From assembly GCF_021917145.1 (NCBI RefSeq), contig NW_025813860.1, positions 1-64,000 of the forward strand: 64,000 bases of DNA, written 5' to 3'. The notes beneath the pieces are model-generated. The model did no database searches. It saw only the letters and a list, made by a program, of their open reading frames with translations, and had not been told where the DNA came from. The translations under genes and the position numbers were made by a program. This document shows positions 13,258 through 24,676 of the stretch, one piece after another; the stretch's first letter is position 1; every line of letters starts with the position of its first letter. Source of the stretch: Hypomesus transpacificus (lineage: Eukaryota; Chordata; Actinopteri; Osmeriformes; Osmeridae).

Positions 13258-16200
13258 ATGGTGATTGTGAATGAGCAGAATAGCATCAATAGCATGGCCA
13301 ATCATTTGAATCGACAGCTCGACAGCCCTAACCCCAACCAGCGAAGGCAGATGGCGTCGGAGGGGGCAGACAGAGCCATGGGCGCCATCATAGGAGCGGC
13401 GGTGGCGGACGCGGCAGGTAGGGTGACCTGATACAGTTAGTCCTCCTGCCGATCAGCGTGACTTCCTGGTGTTGATCGGAGAGGGGCTGCCGACTATCAG
13501 TCTGGGACATCTGCACGTCTGCTGCGGATGATAGAGGCTGCAGAAGGGCGTTACCCCCCTCTCTCTCTCCCTCCCTCCCTTTCTTTCTTTCCTCTCACTC
13601 TCTCTGTCTGTCTGTCTCCCCCTCTCTGCCACTCTTTCTCTTTTACCCTCTTCCTCTCTATCTCTCTCTCTTTATTTTTCTCTCTCCCCTTCATGGTCAT
13701 AAAAATAAGTTAGCAAAAGCAAGCCAGTTCATATCGCTCAAAACAGCTCTATAATTCAATTGTTCTGGTGGCTAGCCTCCTGCTTTTGATTTGTTTGCAC
13801 CGTAGACCAGATGTTACAGCAGAAAGTCCCTTAAAAAGGACAAGCAATAACTGTACATCGATATATTGGGTAAAAAATACTATACCGCTCTATGCCTTTG
13901 TTTTTGTGTGGCTAGCTTATTGCTCCTGTTGATGTATTGAGCTTAGCGGTGCCCCTCCAGAACGAAAAACAACAACAGCTCAAATGCATTGACAGACATG
14001 ACCTACTATTTGACGCCCGCGCACAGAAATTCAGATCAACAACTAGAGCAGCCATGATTCTGACTCAACCGTCAGCTGTGGCCTGGCCGCTGAGATCCTC
14101 GTCACCACACACTCTAGAACGTCAGCCCAGCTTTGGAACGGTTCTCTGGAGCGAGTCCAGGCTGATGTCACCCCTCTCACCCTGTCTCCTGGGTGAACTC
14201 CACCCGTCCAGCCCAGCCCATGCATTGGATCTACAACCCAGACCGGCTCCTCGAGGTTCTGGAAGATCTGGAGCCCAGCCCTGAGTTCCGTCCGCAGTCC
14301 GCCAACCCGTTCTACCGGCGGACCACGGGAGAGCAGACGTGCTATGGAGACCAGGCCTACGTTCTGCTGGAGTCCCTGAAGGAGTGTGGAGGTAGAACCT
14401 GGAGCCTGGTACCATACATATTCTTAACAATAATAATTTACAGAATAATAATCATGGATTTTAGTTTTTACTCACTCTTCTTGATTCTAACCAATGTCAA
14501 AAGAACATAAACAAAGGGAACCAAATTAAGTCATTCAACAACTTGCTGCACTCTTTCACATAAGTTCTTAGAGTGTCCAGACCTGGTCCTAATATATCTA
14601 GGGGATATGATCAATTCTTTAGGCCTGAATCGTGGTTGCATGGTTTTGCTTGTCCCTCAGGTTTGAACGTGGAAGACTTGACCAAGCGGACCTACAAGTT
14701 CTTTGGCAAAGGAACTGTGTACGACCTGCCTCTCAACGACCCCTACAAAAAGAAAGGAGGTCGGTTCTCATTGGCTGAAACCCTCTCTTTGACGTCACTG
14801 TGATTTGTTTCGGCCCAACATGCTGAAGATCATTGACCAGACGGGTGGTGTGGATCTGGTGTCAACAGAGCCCCTCTTGATAACATTTGCTCAGGTGGTT
14901 CAGGGAAAATCATGTTGTATAACCACAGACAAACTTCCTCCCAGTTAAGCATTAGAGCCACAATGGGACAGTCACTCTGAGTCGGCTCATTAAGCTGTTT
15001 ACAACTGCTGTTCATTTATACCATGTAGAGGCTGGTTTCTCCTGTCAAGGGAGAGAGAAATACAGATATTTCATATAATAATGTGAAATAAGATCAAAAT
15101 AATCAAAAATTATAATATTATTTAGATGTACAGTGCCCTCCAAAAGTATTGGAACAGTGAGGCGAATTCCTTTATTTTTGCTGTAGACTGAAAACATTTG
15201 GGCTTGACATCAAATAATGAACGTGAGACCAGAGATCAACGTTTCAGCTTTTATTTCCAGGTATTTACATCAGGATCTGATGCACAACTAAGAAAATATC
15301 ACATTTTGTTTGAATCCACCCATTTGTCATGTGATCAAAAGTATTGGAACCGATATACTTAAAACATATTTAAGTGAATAAGACTTAATATTTAGTTGCA
15401 AATCCTTTGCTTTCAATAACTGCAGCAAGTCTGTGACCCATTGACGTCACCAAACCTTTGCATTCTTCCTTTTTGATGCTTTCCCAGGCTTTCACTGCAG
15501 CCTCTTTCAGTTGTTGTTTGTTTTGTGGGGTTCCTCCCTTCAGTCTCCTCTTAAGCAGGTAAAATGCATGCTCTATAGGGTTTAAGTCTGGAGATTGACT
15601 TGGCCAGTCTAATACCTTCCATTTCTTGCCCCTGATGAACTCCTTTGTTGTTTTGGCAGTGTGTTTTGGGTCGTTATCTTGCTGCATGATGAAGGCTCTG
15701 CCAATCAGTTTGGTTGCATCTTTCCTTAAATTGGCAGACAAAATGTTTCTGTAGACTTCCGAGTTCATTTTGCTGCTGCCATCATGTGTTACATCCTCAA
15801 TGAAGATTAATGAGCCCGTCCCAGAAGAAGCCATGCAAGCCCAAGCCATGACATTACCTCCACCGTGTTTCACAGATGAGCTTGTGTGTTTGGGATCATG
15901 AGCAGTTCCTTTCTTTCTCCAAACTTTAGCCTTTCCATCACTTTGGTAAAAGTTAATCTTTGTCTCATCAGTCCATAAAACTTTGTCCCAGAATTTTTGA
16001 GGTTCATCTCTGTACTTTTTGGCAAATTCCAGCCTGGCCTTCCTATTCTTCTTGCTAATGAGTGGTTTGCATCTTCTGGTGTAGCCCTTGTACTTTTGTT
16101 CATGAAGTCTTCTGCGAACAGTAGATAGTGATACCTTCACTCCTGCCATCTGGAGGTTGTTGCTGATCTCACTAACAGTTGTTTTAGGGTCTTTCTTTAC

Positions 16201-19200
16201 AGCTCTCACAATGTTTCTGTCATCAACTGCTGATGTTTTCCTTGGTCTACCTGTTCGACGTCTGTTACTTAGTACACCAGTAGTTTTCTTCTTCTTCAGG
16301 ACATTCCAAATGGTTGTACTGGCTATGGCCAATGTTTCTGCAATGGCTCTGATTGATTTTCCATCTTCTCTAAGACTCACAATTGCTTGTTTTTCACCCA
16401 AAGACAGCGCTCTGGTTTTCATGTTGTTTTCACCTCTGAATACAGTCTGCATAGACAAAACCTATCTTACCCAATCTGAACCTGAGTGTAGACATTCAGT
16501 GGTATTTATTGATTGAATAATGTATGTAATAGGACACACCTGGGCAACAAAACACACCTGTCAGTCACATGTTCCAATACTTTTGCTCACGTGACAAATG
16601 GGTGGGTTCGAACAAAAAGGTGATATTTTCTAATTTGTGCATCAGAATCTGATGTAAATACCTGGAAATAAAAGCTGAAACGTTGATCTCTGGTTTCACA
16701 TTCATCGTTTGATGTCAAGCCCAAATGTTTTCAGTCTACAGCAAAAATAAAGGAATTGGCCTCACTGTTCCAATACTTTTGGAGGGCACTGTATGTGTGA
16801 GGGTTATGAATGGATGAAGGATTGATTGAATGATTGGTTGATTGGTTGATTGGTCGTTGTATTGTTTACGTCTGGCAGGTCCTAAAGCCGTCCTCCCCAT
16901 TGACGGGCCCTGGAGGAACGGAAGCCTCAAAGCCTTCATCCGAAACGTGGACGAGGGCCAGGATGAGACCGGTAACCGTGGCGACCCCACACGAGACATA
17001 AAACAGATGAGCCCTCCATAGTCATGAACAAAACAGCGATAACACTTCATAGAAGAAACAGCACAATCTGACGTCACACAATCGGACGTCACTGTGTCAC
17101 TGTGACAGAAGTTGGGGGGGAGTCAGAACGTCATGTTTGGGTTGCAGGGTGTGACGTGGACTGTCAGATGGATGGCGTCACCAAGCTGGCCCCCGTGGTT
17201 GCCATGTACGCTGGGAAGCCAGAAATGCTGGAGAAGGTGGAAGCGGCCGTTCGCGTCACCCAGAACTACGACCTGTGTGTTGCCGTGACGATGGCAGCTG
17301 CCAGGTAGAACAATCAGTCTAGTCTTGAGATGTCGCGCTCTCGCGGTTTGTCTTCCCGTTTCCAAAGAGACCGTTTGTCAGCGCGACACAAAACAGACTC
17401 CGGTTGCGACTTTTATTTGAGCAGGTTTCTGGAGTTCTTCATCCTGAATGGACCCAGTCCAAACGCCCTGGAGGCTGTTCTGGCCCAGCTGAAGGATCCA
17501 AACAGAAGGAACCCCCAGGATCTGGACAGCGCTGTGATTGGTAGGTCACTCCAACATAAATACCCCAAGATTTAGGCCAACCACTGTAGAAAAACACAAA
17601 GACTTGGGTTCCAGAACTACGATTAACGGCAGCATACAGGTCACACACAGACGAGAACAAGATGTGAAACAAACTCGTTTATAAGCGAACTAAAACGACT
17701 TTGTATATACGTGAACCATGTGGTAAGTGTTGAGATTGAGCGATCCTTTCTCCCTTCGCAGGCCATATCCTCCAGGTTAGGGACAACCTGAGCAGGCCTA
17801 TTCAAGAGCTCACTCCTGCAGTGTTCACAAACACATGAGGTGGGTCTGGTTGGTAGTGTGGCAGTGGGCTAGCAGCGGGGTCCAGTCTGTCCACTTGGCA
17901 CGGCCACATGCTCCCTGTCAGCATATCCGCTAGCTTCTCTCCAAAAGGTTGCCCCCCCTCCACCCCCGCCCTCTCTCTTCCTCTCTCTCCTTCCCTCCTC
18001 TCTGTCGCTCTCTCTCTCTCTTTCTGGCCTGCTCTCTCCTCTCTCTACCTCCCTTTATCTTTCTCCCTTTCTCTTTCGTCCCTCTCTTTGGTTCCCTTCC
18101 TCCCTTTCTCTCTCTCTCCTTTGATGGTACGACTAATGAATTCCTCCTCTTGTTTTCCCCTCTGCTTCAGAAGCAGGGGAGTGAAGGAGGATGTATTAAC
18201 ATTTGGGCTGAAGGGGTGTGGTGTGGAGGGTGCTTGAGTAGAGGGCCAACGGCCGCATGTCAATAGTCTGAGGTGACTGCCTTCCCCCTCCTTCTGTTCC
18301 TGGTGGAGCACTGGTGGGGCAGATGGGCAGATAACCTGGGCTGCCCCCTCAGACTGTGTGTCAAGCGTGGTGTTTTCGATAAACACGTCTGTTCTGTTCT
18401 GTTTCCTCAAAGAGGACAGAGCAGGATGGCTCTTTGCTCTATGTGGACATTCTCAAATGGAGGCATTCTGAGTTGTAACAAGTGTGCCACAGCTTGATTC
18501 ACGCCCTGGGCTATTTCTTGCTTGTCCGTTCTGTCTGTCTGTGTCCCCGGCCTTTCCTATGTAGCTCATCCTGTTACCATCATTAAAAAACAGAAATGCT
18601 TAAACACATACTGTATGTTTATATATAAATGTTCCTCACAGCTTCTCTCATTTCCCCCCCTCCCCTCCCCTTTTCTTTTTCTGTGTCTGTTCCTGGGTCC
18701 TTGGGCTGTGGTGTTCCTTGATTCTTGGTTCTTGGACGTTGGGGTTCTCGGTGTTCCTTGGTTCTCCGTGTTCCTTGGTTCTGGGGCGTGGTGTTCCAGC
18801 CGTGCCCGGGGCGTTCCAGGGGGCGCTCCACGCGGCCGTGACCCAGAGCCAGCTGGACGAGGCGGTCAGGACCACCATGCGCTGCGGAGGCTGCACCGCC
18901 AGCAGGGCCTCCTTCATCGGGGCCTGCCTGGGGGCCAAGGTCAAATCATTACTGATAAAAGTTATAGTATAGGCTACATAATCAAATAAATATGCATTGT
19001 TGTTTTTTTTATTATACATTAATGTAATATACTGCTTTTAGAGATTCATGAATGATTTACTCATTTAAACAATGTGAGGTATATTACTGTAATACACAGT
19101 CTGCTTCTACTCCAGGTTTTCCTTTCGTCTCAATGAACTTGTTTTTGTCGACGTGTGTTTGCAGGTGGGTCTTCAGGGAATCCCAGAGTCCTGGAAGAAC

Positions 19201-19266
19201 AGAACTCTGAGATACCCATTCCTGCTTGAACTAGCCAAGGACGTCGTTAGCTCACAGCTAGCCTAG
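13258..19266 (+). CDS. selenoj: Selenoprotein J (J1-crystallin / ADP-ribosylglycohydrolase-like fold), nine coding exons
   Basis: Exons: 13258-13417, 14212-14391, 14661-14759, 16879-16971, 17148-17304, 17425-17540, 17762-17839, 18800-18939, 19165-19266. All have GT/AG borders and the phases match throughout, giving 374 residues if the TGA at 17836 is read as selenocysteine (residue 294). The fold is that of ADP-ribosylglycohydrolases: GAIIGAAVADAA followed by QPMHW near residues 43-58, YGDQAYVLLES, APVVAMYAGKPEML, AVTMAAARFLEFF, and a C-terminal CGGCTASRASFIGAC. Enzymes of the superfamily carry a TDD-type motif and GGDTD metal ligands. Here these are YGDQ and GGCTA, as in jellyfish J1 crystallins, so a classical hydrolase activity is unlikely. 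SelJ is known mainly from fish, where a structural or lens role has been proposed. A Tc1 element sits in the intron before exon 4. The donor after exon 8 (AAG/GTCAAA) is weak. Confidence 0.9.
15131..15350. repeat. Left terminal inverted repeat of the Tc1 element
   Basis: 220-bp repeat matching the reverse complement of 16571-16791. The outer direct repeat is at about 15138-15153 and the inner one at about 15335-15350. Confidence 0.93.
15385..16458 (-). CDS. Tc1-type transposase, intact DD34E
   Basis: This cut-and-paste transposase acts on the flanking inverted repeats. The frame is open for 357 codons; Tc1 transposases are usually about 340, so the real start may be the Met at residue 13 (MKTRALSLGEK). 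Residues about 15-130 form the paired-like DNA-binding region: two helix-turn-helix units (SIRAIAETLAIASTTI and TVSEISNNLQMAG) with a GRPRK AT-hook-like linker between them. The catalytic triad is present: D in VLWTDETK, D in QQDNDPKHTAK, and E in SPDLNPIEH, with 34 residues between the second D and the E. No stop or frameshift is seen, so it may encode an active enzyme. It is antisense to selenoprotein J. A promoter is not obvious. Confidence 0.95.
   Translation of the reverse strand: MSMQTVFRGENNMKTRALSLGEKQAIVSLREDGKSIRAIAETLAIASTTIWNVLKKKKTTGVLSNRRRTGRPRKTSAVDDRNIVRAVKKDPKTTVSEISNNLQMAGVKVSLSTVRRRLHEQKYKGYTRRCKPLISKKNRKARLEFAKKYRDEPQKFWDKVLWTDETKINFYQSDGKAKVWRKKGTAHDPKHTSSSVKHGGGNVMAWACMASSGTGSLIFIEDVTHDGSSKMNSEVYRNILSANLRKDATKLIGRAFIMQQDNDPKHTAKTTKEFIRGKKWKVLDWPSQSPDLNPIEHAFYLLKRRLKGGTPQNKQQLKEAAVKAWESIKKEECKGLVTSMGHRLAAVIESKGFATKY
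16571..16791. repeat. Right terminal inverted repeat of the Tc1 element
   Basis: 221-bp inverted copy of 15131-15350, ending GGAGGGCACTG next to the TA duplication. The inner and outer CCAATACTTTTG motifs are at about 16574 and 16771. Confidence 0.93.
17836..17838 (+). other. selenoj: In-frame TGA read as selenocysteine (Sec294)
   Basis: The codon lies four bases before the exon end (TGA G/GTGGGT). Upstream the frame reads LTPAVFTNT. After splicing to 18800 it continues AVPGAFQGALH in the same phase and stays open for 80 more residues to a normal TAG stop. The exon would not end in a matching phase-1 donor if the TGA were a real terminator. Together with the SECIS-like element in the 3' UTR this supports recoding. 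Confidence 0.85.
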
Positions 19267-19361
19267 TTCTGCTGCAGCGCCTCATACTCCCTTTTCAAGC
19301 TGTTTAGGTGAAGGTCATTTCAGACAGTGTGTTAAAGAGCCTTTCCAGCCACAGTTGCATT

Positions 19362-19440
19362 TCTGGCAAAGCAGTTAATGAAAGTTTCATTCTAAAGCAA
19401 CATGTAAGGAATGGAACATGAGCCTTCTGGTTTTGTCAGA
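19362..19440 (+). promoter_or_regulatory. selenoj: SECIS element in the selenoprotein J 3' UTR
   Basis: It starts 96 bases after the stop codon. Lower helix: 19362-19372 (TCTGGCAAAGC) pairs with 19430-19440 over 11 bp, including G-U pairs. An internal loop follows, then the SECIS core: ATGA at 19378-19381 faces ATGA at 19418-19421, which can form the tandem G.A pairs. The upper helix is GTTTCATTC (19384-19392) with GAATGGAAC (19409-19417), 9 of 9 paired. The apical loop carries AAA at 19394-19396, 12 bases after the ATGA, the spacing usual for SECIS elements. I folded it by eye. Confidence 0.85.
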
Positions 19441-20459
19441 CTATGCTCAATGTGTCTGCGTGTGAAAAATATATTTTAGATTGTCGTGTATTTTAGCCAA
19501 TATATTTTTGTGTGGTCTTTTCGGCTTCATTTCCTGGATAGAGACAGGGACAAAGTGACAGGAAAGGCAAGGTGAGAGGGGAAGACATGCAGGAAGTGGC
19601 TGAATCAAACCCAGTCCCCTGTAATAAGGCTTTAACCCAAGCAATACACACTTCGACCGGTGAAACATCCCATTTCTACAGCGATGTTGACTGAAAGAGG
19701 AAGGGTGTTTGGTAATGGAGAAGAACACACTTTCTCAACACAGTTAACTTGATGTACACCAGTTAATAAAATGATTAACATGAGAAACTGTTTTCTGTGA
19801 GCAACCAGTGGCTTTCGTTTGCATTTGAATTTGAATAAGCCCAAACTAGATTAGGAGAGAATCTGTCAGCTTGCAATCATTTCAAGAACAGAAACTTCTT
19901 TTGCTAAGGAGGAAGTGGATTTCAGCAGGTTTCGAGGCTGGCCCTCTCCCCTGGTGAGTGCTCTGCCCAAGTGAAAAAACAGAGACACAAAGATTGACTG
20001 GAACAAGCAACGGACAGCAGTTTACCCAGCCCTCAGAGGCCTCGCTCTCTCTGCCTAAACCTGCTGACTTCCTTACCGCCATGTCCTCACTGACTCCACT
20101 GATGATCGGACATACACTCGCCATGTGGAACCATGCCAGCATCTTAATGTCTTTGACATAAAGAGTGTCTGGGAATGAGAGATTTATGACATGAAAGTAT
20201 GCATGAAAGTATTTTGTTGTATAAGTCTCTAAGGGCATTGTGACATTAAGTAAATGAGGCAGTGGTGGTTGGCGGTACTCCTTGGTATATTAATTACTTG
20301 TTAACCTGGTTGAATTGGGTTGGGTTATGTTTCAGTAAGGCTGATATAGTTCATTATTGCATTTTGTAACATTACCCGTTTGAAGGGAGGAAAATCCATC
20401 AAACCTTCGTATTCAGTAGGAATGCTTGTGTTTCCTTAAATGTGTTGTTGTGTTCAAAT

Positions 20460-20465
20460 AATAAA
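20460..20465 (+). terminator. selenoj: Candidate polyadenylation signal of selenoprotein J
   Basis: AATAAA about 1.2 kb after the stop codon and about 1.0 kb after the SECIS element, in AT-rich sequence. It is the first canonical AATAAA I noticed downstream. Confidence 0.4.
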
Positions 20466-23400
20466 TTACGTATATATACCTATTACTTCGGTCTTGTTTA
20501 TGGTTTATGGTCCATTTAACTGCCCCAAACTTTATTGGAGAAAGGCTTCATTTCAAACCAGCTTCTTTCGCTCCCATACAACAACTCCAGATGGAAAATA
20601 GAAACAACCTCCCTTCCACCGAACACAATAACGGCGTTCAGAATTGAACATGTAACGACACACACAGAAAATACTGCTGTCCTCAGCAAACAGGGGCGAC
20701 CCGGGCTTTCCACTGGCTGGAACATCAGTGCGCCAGTGTGTGCTTGAACAGGGGAGAAAGCCTCTCACCCACTTCCTCCCACACAGCAGGTATCGGGCTG
20801 CATCTGAGGTAATTGCATCCAGACCTCGGAGAGAAGGTGTTTTGTTTTTCAGATGTCCACGTCTTCAAAACGTTTTTTTCTTTTCTTTTTTCAAAGAGCC
20901 AGGACTCACCGGGAGAGGGAAAATTGTTATCCCAGTGCTCTTTATCCCCAGTCAGCAGAACAAGCAATGCTCATGTTGTCATAAAGCCCTCCGAATATCT
21001 TACTGTCCAACTGTCAACTCATCTTTGTTATACTAACAGGAGACTTGTTTATATTTGTGGTGCACTGATACCTGCAGTCGACACCCTTACAGTTCTCCTC
21101 CCTACTACGGCATTAAAGCTTTGGGGGCAAAACATCACACGGGTTTTTCTGTGTAGTGAAGGGTAACTTTACCGTAGCTTAGCTTTTGTCCCCCATGTTG
21201 TCATTTAGTTGACCAAGAGTTAACAGTCTTCCTCAACAGTGCCTGCGTAAAGCACAGCTCTGATCTTGAAAAATGTGTAACCCTTCATTTCAGATTCCCT
21301 TTGCTAAGCTTGAGTGTTTAAATCATTTTAAGGGCCTTCTGAAAGCAGCCATGTTAACATGGGTTGACCTGCCTCTGGAGTGCTGACACTGTGTCTACCA
21401 CACACATCATAAGCAAAAATCTTGGACCCTACAAATTGTTCTTCCACGTCACAAACGACAGCCGTAACATTAGCGGCTGCTCGGAATAGTGTACCGTGCA
21501 AAACTCTCACGCACCCGAGATTTTTTTCCATACATTTTTTAAACATTTTTGTTTCGTCTTTCCTTTTTGTTACAAGTATTTTAGCTTCTCTCAGTCCTCT
21601 TCCGGTAGGTTCTTGGTAGGGAGTGGCTTTCCTGGGTCCACAGATGTTGAGCTACTGTGGGTCACGGCTCTCAGCAAACACAGAGATAACCCAGCCTGTC
21701 TGTCATCCTGGGTCAAGTAAAGGTCTGTGATCTACAAGCTACAGGACCATATCCTTCCTCCTTGTCGCGGAGAAGTCCGATCGCACGAGCAGACTCAGAG
21801 AAAGACAAGGGAGTGTGACGTCGGTTTTAATCTCCGACTTTCTTAAAGAGTCGGAAGTCTGTTTGGGAGTGGGGGAAGGCTGGTTTATGGGTTGTTTGTT
21901 TTGCGTTAGGTGTGAGAGTGAGGGGGTCAGCTGAGGGCATGGCTGGGTGATGCAGCAGGGCCCCGGGCAGGGCAGCGCTGAGCTGTGTGTCTCATCAGGC
22001 TTCCTGACTGGAGAGATGTGGTGGTTTAGGGCAGTGTTCTCGGCGTCACCGCAGGGTTGATAATGACGCTTAGTCAGACTCCTCTTGCGTCACTCTGCTT
22101 ATGTAAAACAGAGTACGCTCAGTAGGCCTTATTTTAAGTACAAAAGTTGTACTTGTAACATTGTGCAAAGATAAAATTATGCAAGTTTTATCTGACAAAA
22201 AAAAGAAAAAAAGCCAAACATTTTTGCCAGTCCCAGTCCTAGACCCAGTCCCACTCCTAGTCCAGGACTTCCCTGCCCTCCCCAGTGTAGTGCCCTGGAT
22301 GTTTAGCCCCCCTCCCTCCTCTGGTTCCCTCCATCCAGCCCCCCTGGACCAGAGCTGGTCGGCCCATCTGTGATAACCATCACACAGGCCTTCATCGCTC
22401 CCCCTGTACGACCAACAAGTCCAACTGATTTGGGAATAAACTTTCTTCTTGGAAAGAACATTTCCAGCAGCCACAGAAGGGGCCAACTCAGTCATGTATC
22501 GTCCCAGTTCTCACTCATCTGAATGTCGGATTCGAACAAAGTTTCGTTTCGTGAAAGAAAACACTTAAAAAATGAACCGTTTTGAGGTCGAGCTCATCAT
22601 AAAAGTGACGTGCTGAGTTATGCAGATGACTGGAAGCACTGAATAACAAGGTGTACAGGATAATGTATTCGCTTTACAGTGAATTTGGCTGAACAATGCA
22701 TCAGATTATAGTGGGCTGCAGGAACAGGATAATATATCTACTTACTAGTAAATTCAAATTACAATATATCATTTTATCACGGAGTTATTATACACGACAA
22801 TATAGGCTACTGCAACATCTTAATAGTGAACTACACGGGATAATGTATCAACTAGTGAGCAATGCAAGATTATGCATCCGGTTAGTGGTTTATAAAGCCA
22901 GTGTATCAACCGAATAGTGAGCTGTACAGGATACTGGTTCCTGTGGGGACAGACACCGATGTGCGAGGCCTCTGGAGGTTACCAGCGATGAAAGCATAAC
23001 AAGGGTCTTCCCTTTCCTGTCTCCGTGGCGATGGCGACGGACATATCAGTACCGCGTGACAGGAAGACATAGGCCCCGCCCACGCCGTCAGTCTCCAGCA
23101 ACCATAGGCAGTAGGAGATGAAAGAGGAAGTGTGAGGTTTACAGCTGTGTGCCACAATGAGAAACAGCAGCGTCTCTGCCGACAATGGCTCACTTTTTCC
23201 ATGTTTCCTTCGTGGCTGTCTGGAACTGCTCAGTTATCTACTTAAGACAGTTGTGATGTCAGCTGAAAAGCAAAAGCTTTACTTTTGGATATTAGACTTC
23301 GATTCATCTCCACTCTGCCCTAGACTTTCAAACGGAAAACTGGATCCAGATATTTTGTCTTTCATGTGCTAGTTTATCTCTTCTATAAGTTATGTTTCTT

Positions 23401-23850
23401 AAATTTCTTCAGTGAACCGTAGTTTGTTTGCAACCCCAAGACCCACTTTAGCTAATGGAAAAACTTAACGAGGAAGGTCTGACACCTAGTGGTATAAAGA
23501 CGTATTGCAGTCTTTGGCGATCATGGATTACGACAGATACGTTTTAATCTATTTTGTGAGATAAGGCCGTACAGTAATCATGATACATATGGGGGGGGGG
23601 GGGACATTCCTCCCAATATTCAAATCTGGTTAAAATGTCCCCCCCAATATATTGATATAAAAATATAAATATGCTACGCTGAGACAGGGAACCACGCACG
23701 CTGTCAACATTTTCATAAAAAATGTAATTCGTCCGCCCCCAATGTTGACTCCATGGCTACGGCCCTGTTGTGAAACGGGAAGTTTGACTCGTGTTAATAA
23801 TCAAAGCACCTTTACTCCTGAGTTCCTTTTTAACTAACAAAGCCACAGGA
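20466..23850. other. Intergenic region between selenoprotein J and nup58 (convergent genes)
   Basis: I see no convincing exon here on either strand. Frames such as the minus one at 22070-22495 show no family motif and no splice context. There is a short G run at 23590-23603 and CA-rich patches. The region separates two gene 3' ends. Confidence 0.45.
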
Positions 23851-23866
23851 AAACCATTAAGATGAG

Positions 23867-23872
23867 TTTATT
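23867..23872 (-). terminator. nup58: Polyadenylation signal of the long nup58 transcript
   Basis: AATAAA on the minus strand about 0.8 kb after the long-form stop codon, in T/A-rich sequence. The interval 23873-24676 would be the 3' UTR of the long form. Confidence 0.55.
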
Positions 23873-24266
23873 TTTTATTAAACTGATTTTTGAAAATACA
23901 GGTTTACACATTGATTTAGATGACTAGAAAAGATGGCCTTATTGTTTGGTAACAATAATCTGAGTGCACTGCTTATTATCACTGACATGTTCTTTCTCAC
24001 AACCTGCCTACTGTCATAACGGACATAATGATAGCTCAACACCCACACACAAGTGCACACACACAACACTGTACTTATCAATTGCTGTCAATGCATTTCC
24101 ACAAAATGGCAAAAGCTAGATTGTTCCACCACAGATGCCCTTATAGACAACAAAGAGAGAGACAGACAGGCCCAGAAGACAAAGAAATACAAGTGTGCTA
24201 AGGAAGCCTATTGTCAGTTTTTCATGTAGGACCACCAACTTGGCTTCCCTAGTCCTACACACATGC

Positions 24267-24330
24267 AGACATACAGGAAGTACACACCCTGACATACAGG
24301 AAGTACATAAGCCGACATACAGGAAGTATT
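24267..24330. repeat. Three tandem copies of a 23-bp unit with GACATACAGGAAGTA
   Basis: The unit GACATACAGGAAGTA plus a short spacer repeats three times within the nup58 3' UTR. AGGAAGT matches an ETS-type motif on the plus strand, but function is not implied. Confidence 0.75.
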
Positions 24331-24676
24331 AAAAACGAAGACAAGAAAAAAAAACAGCTATCATGAAGAGGTGATGGTGATGAACTTGGACGCAAAAAAA
24401 AACAAAAAAAAATACAGAGAAAAATGCCAGAAACACAGGCTGTGCACCATGCTAATCCTCCTCTATCGTTATACCCCTCCAGTCACCCTCCCCTCAATAC
24501 AAAAATAAAGTGTAACTCCACTCCCACCCCTGGACAGCCCCGCTCTCCTCGGGAAACCCCTTCCCCCTCCCTTAGCTTCCTCCCAGCCGCCCCAACTCCC
24601 TCCCTACCCCCCTCCCTGGGTGTGGCCAGCCCCCCCCCCCCCTCCCCCCGGTGAGGTCAGCCCCCCCCCCCCACCC

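Larger units (their letters stand above)
15131..16791 (-). mobile_element. Complete Tc1/mariner transposon with IR/DR-type ends
   Basis: A 1661-bp element flanked by the TA target duplication (15129-15130 and 16792-16793). Both ends begin CAGTGCCCTCCAAAAGTATT and form inverted repeats of about 220 bp (15131-15350 and 16571-16791). Each end has an outer and an inner copy of a CAAAAGTATTGGAAC motif, the IR/DR layout known from fish elements such as Sleeping Beauty. The two inverted repeats differ at only about a dozen positions, so insertion seems recent. It lies antisense in the selenoprotein J intron between 14759 and 16879 and does not disturb the splice sites. Confidence 0.95.

Noticed and set aside
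19378..19381. Whether the ATGA of the SECIS could be chance
   Set aside because: Chance was rejected because both helices, the facing ATGA and the apical AAA spacing all fit at the same site, behind an in-frame TGA.
22070..22495. 141-codon minus-strand frame
   Set aside because: No family motif, no supporting splice sites, and mixed low-complexity composition.
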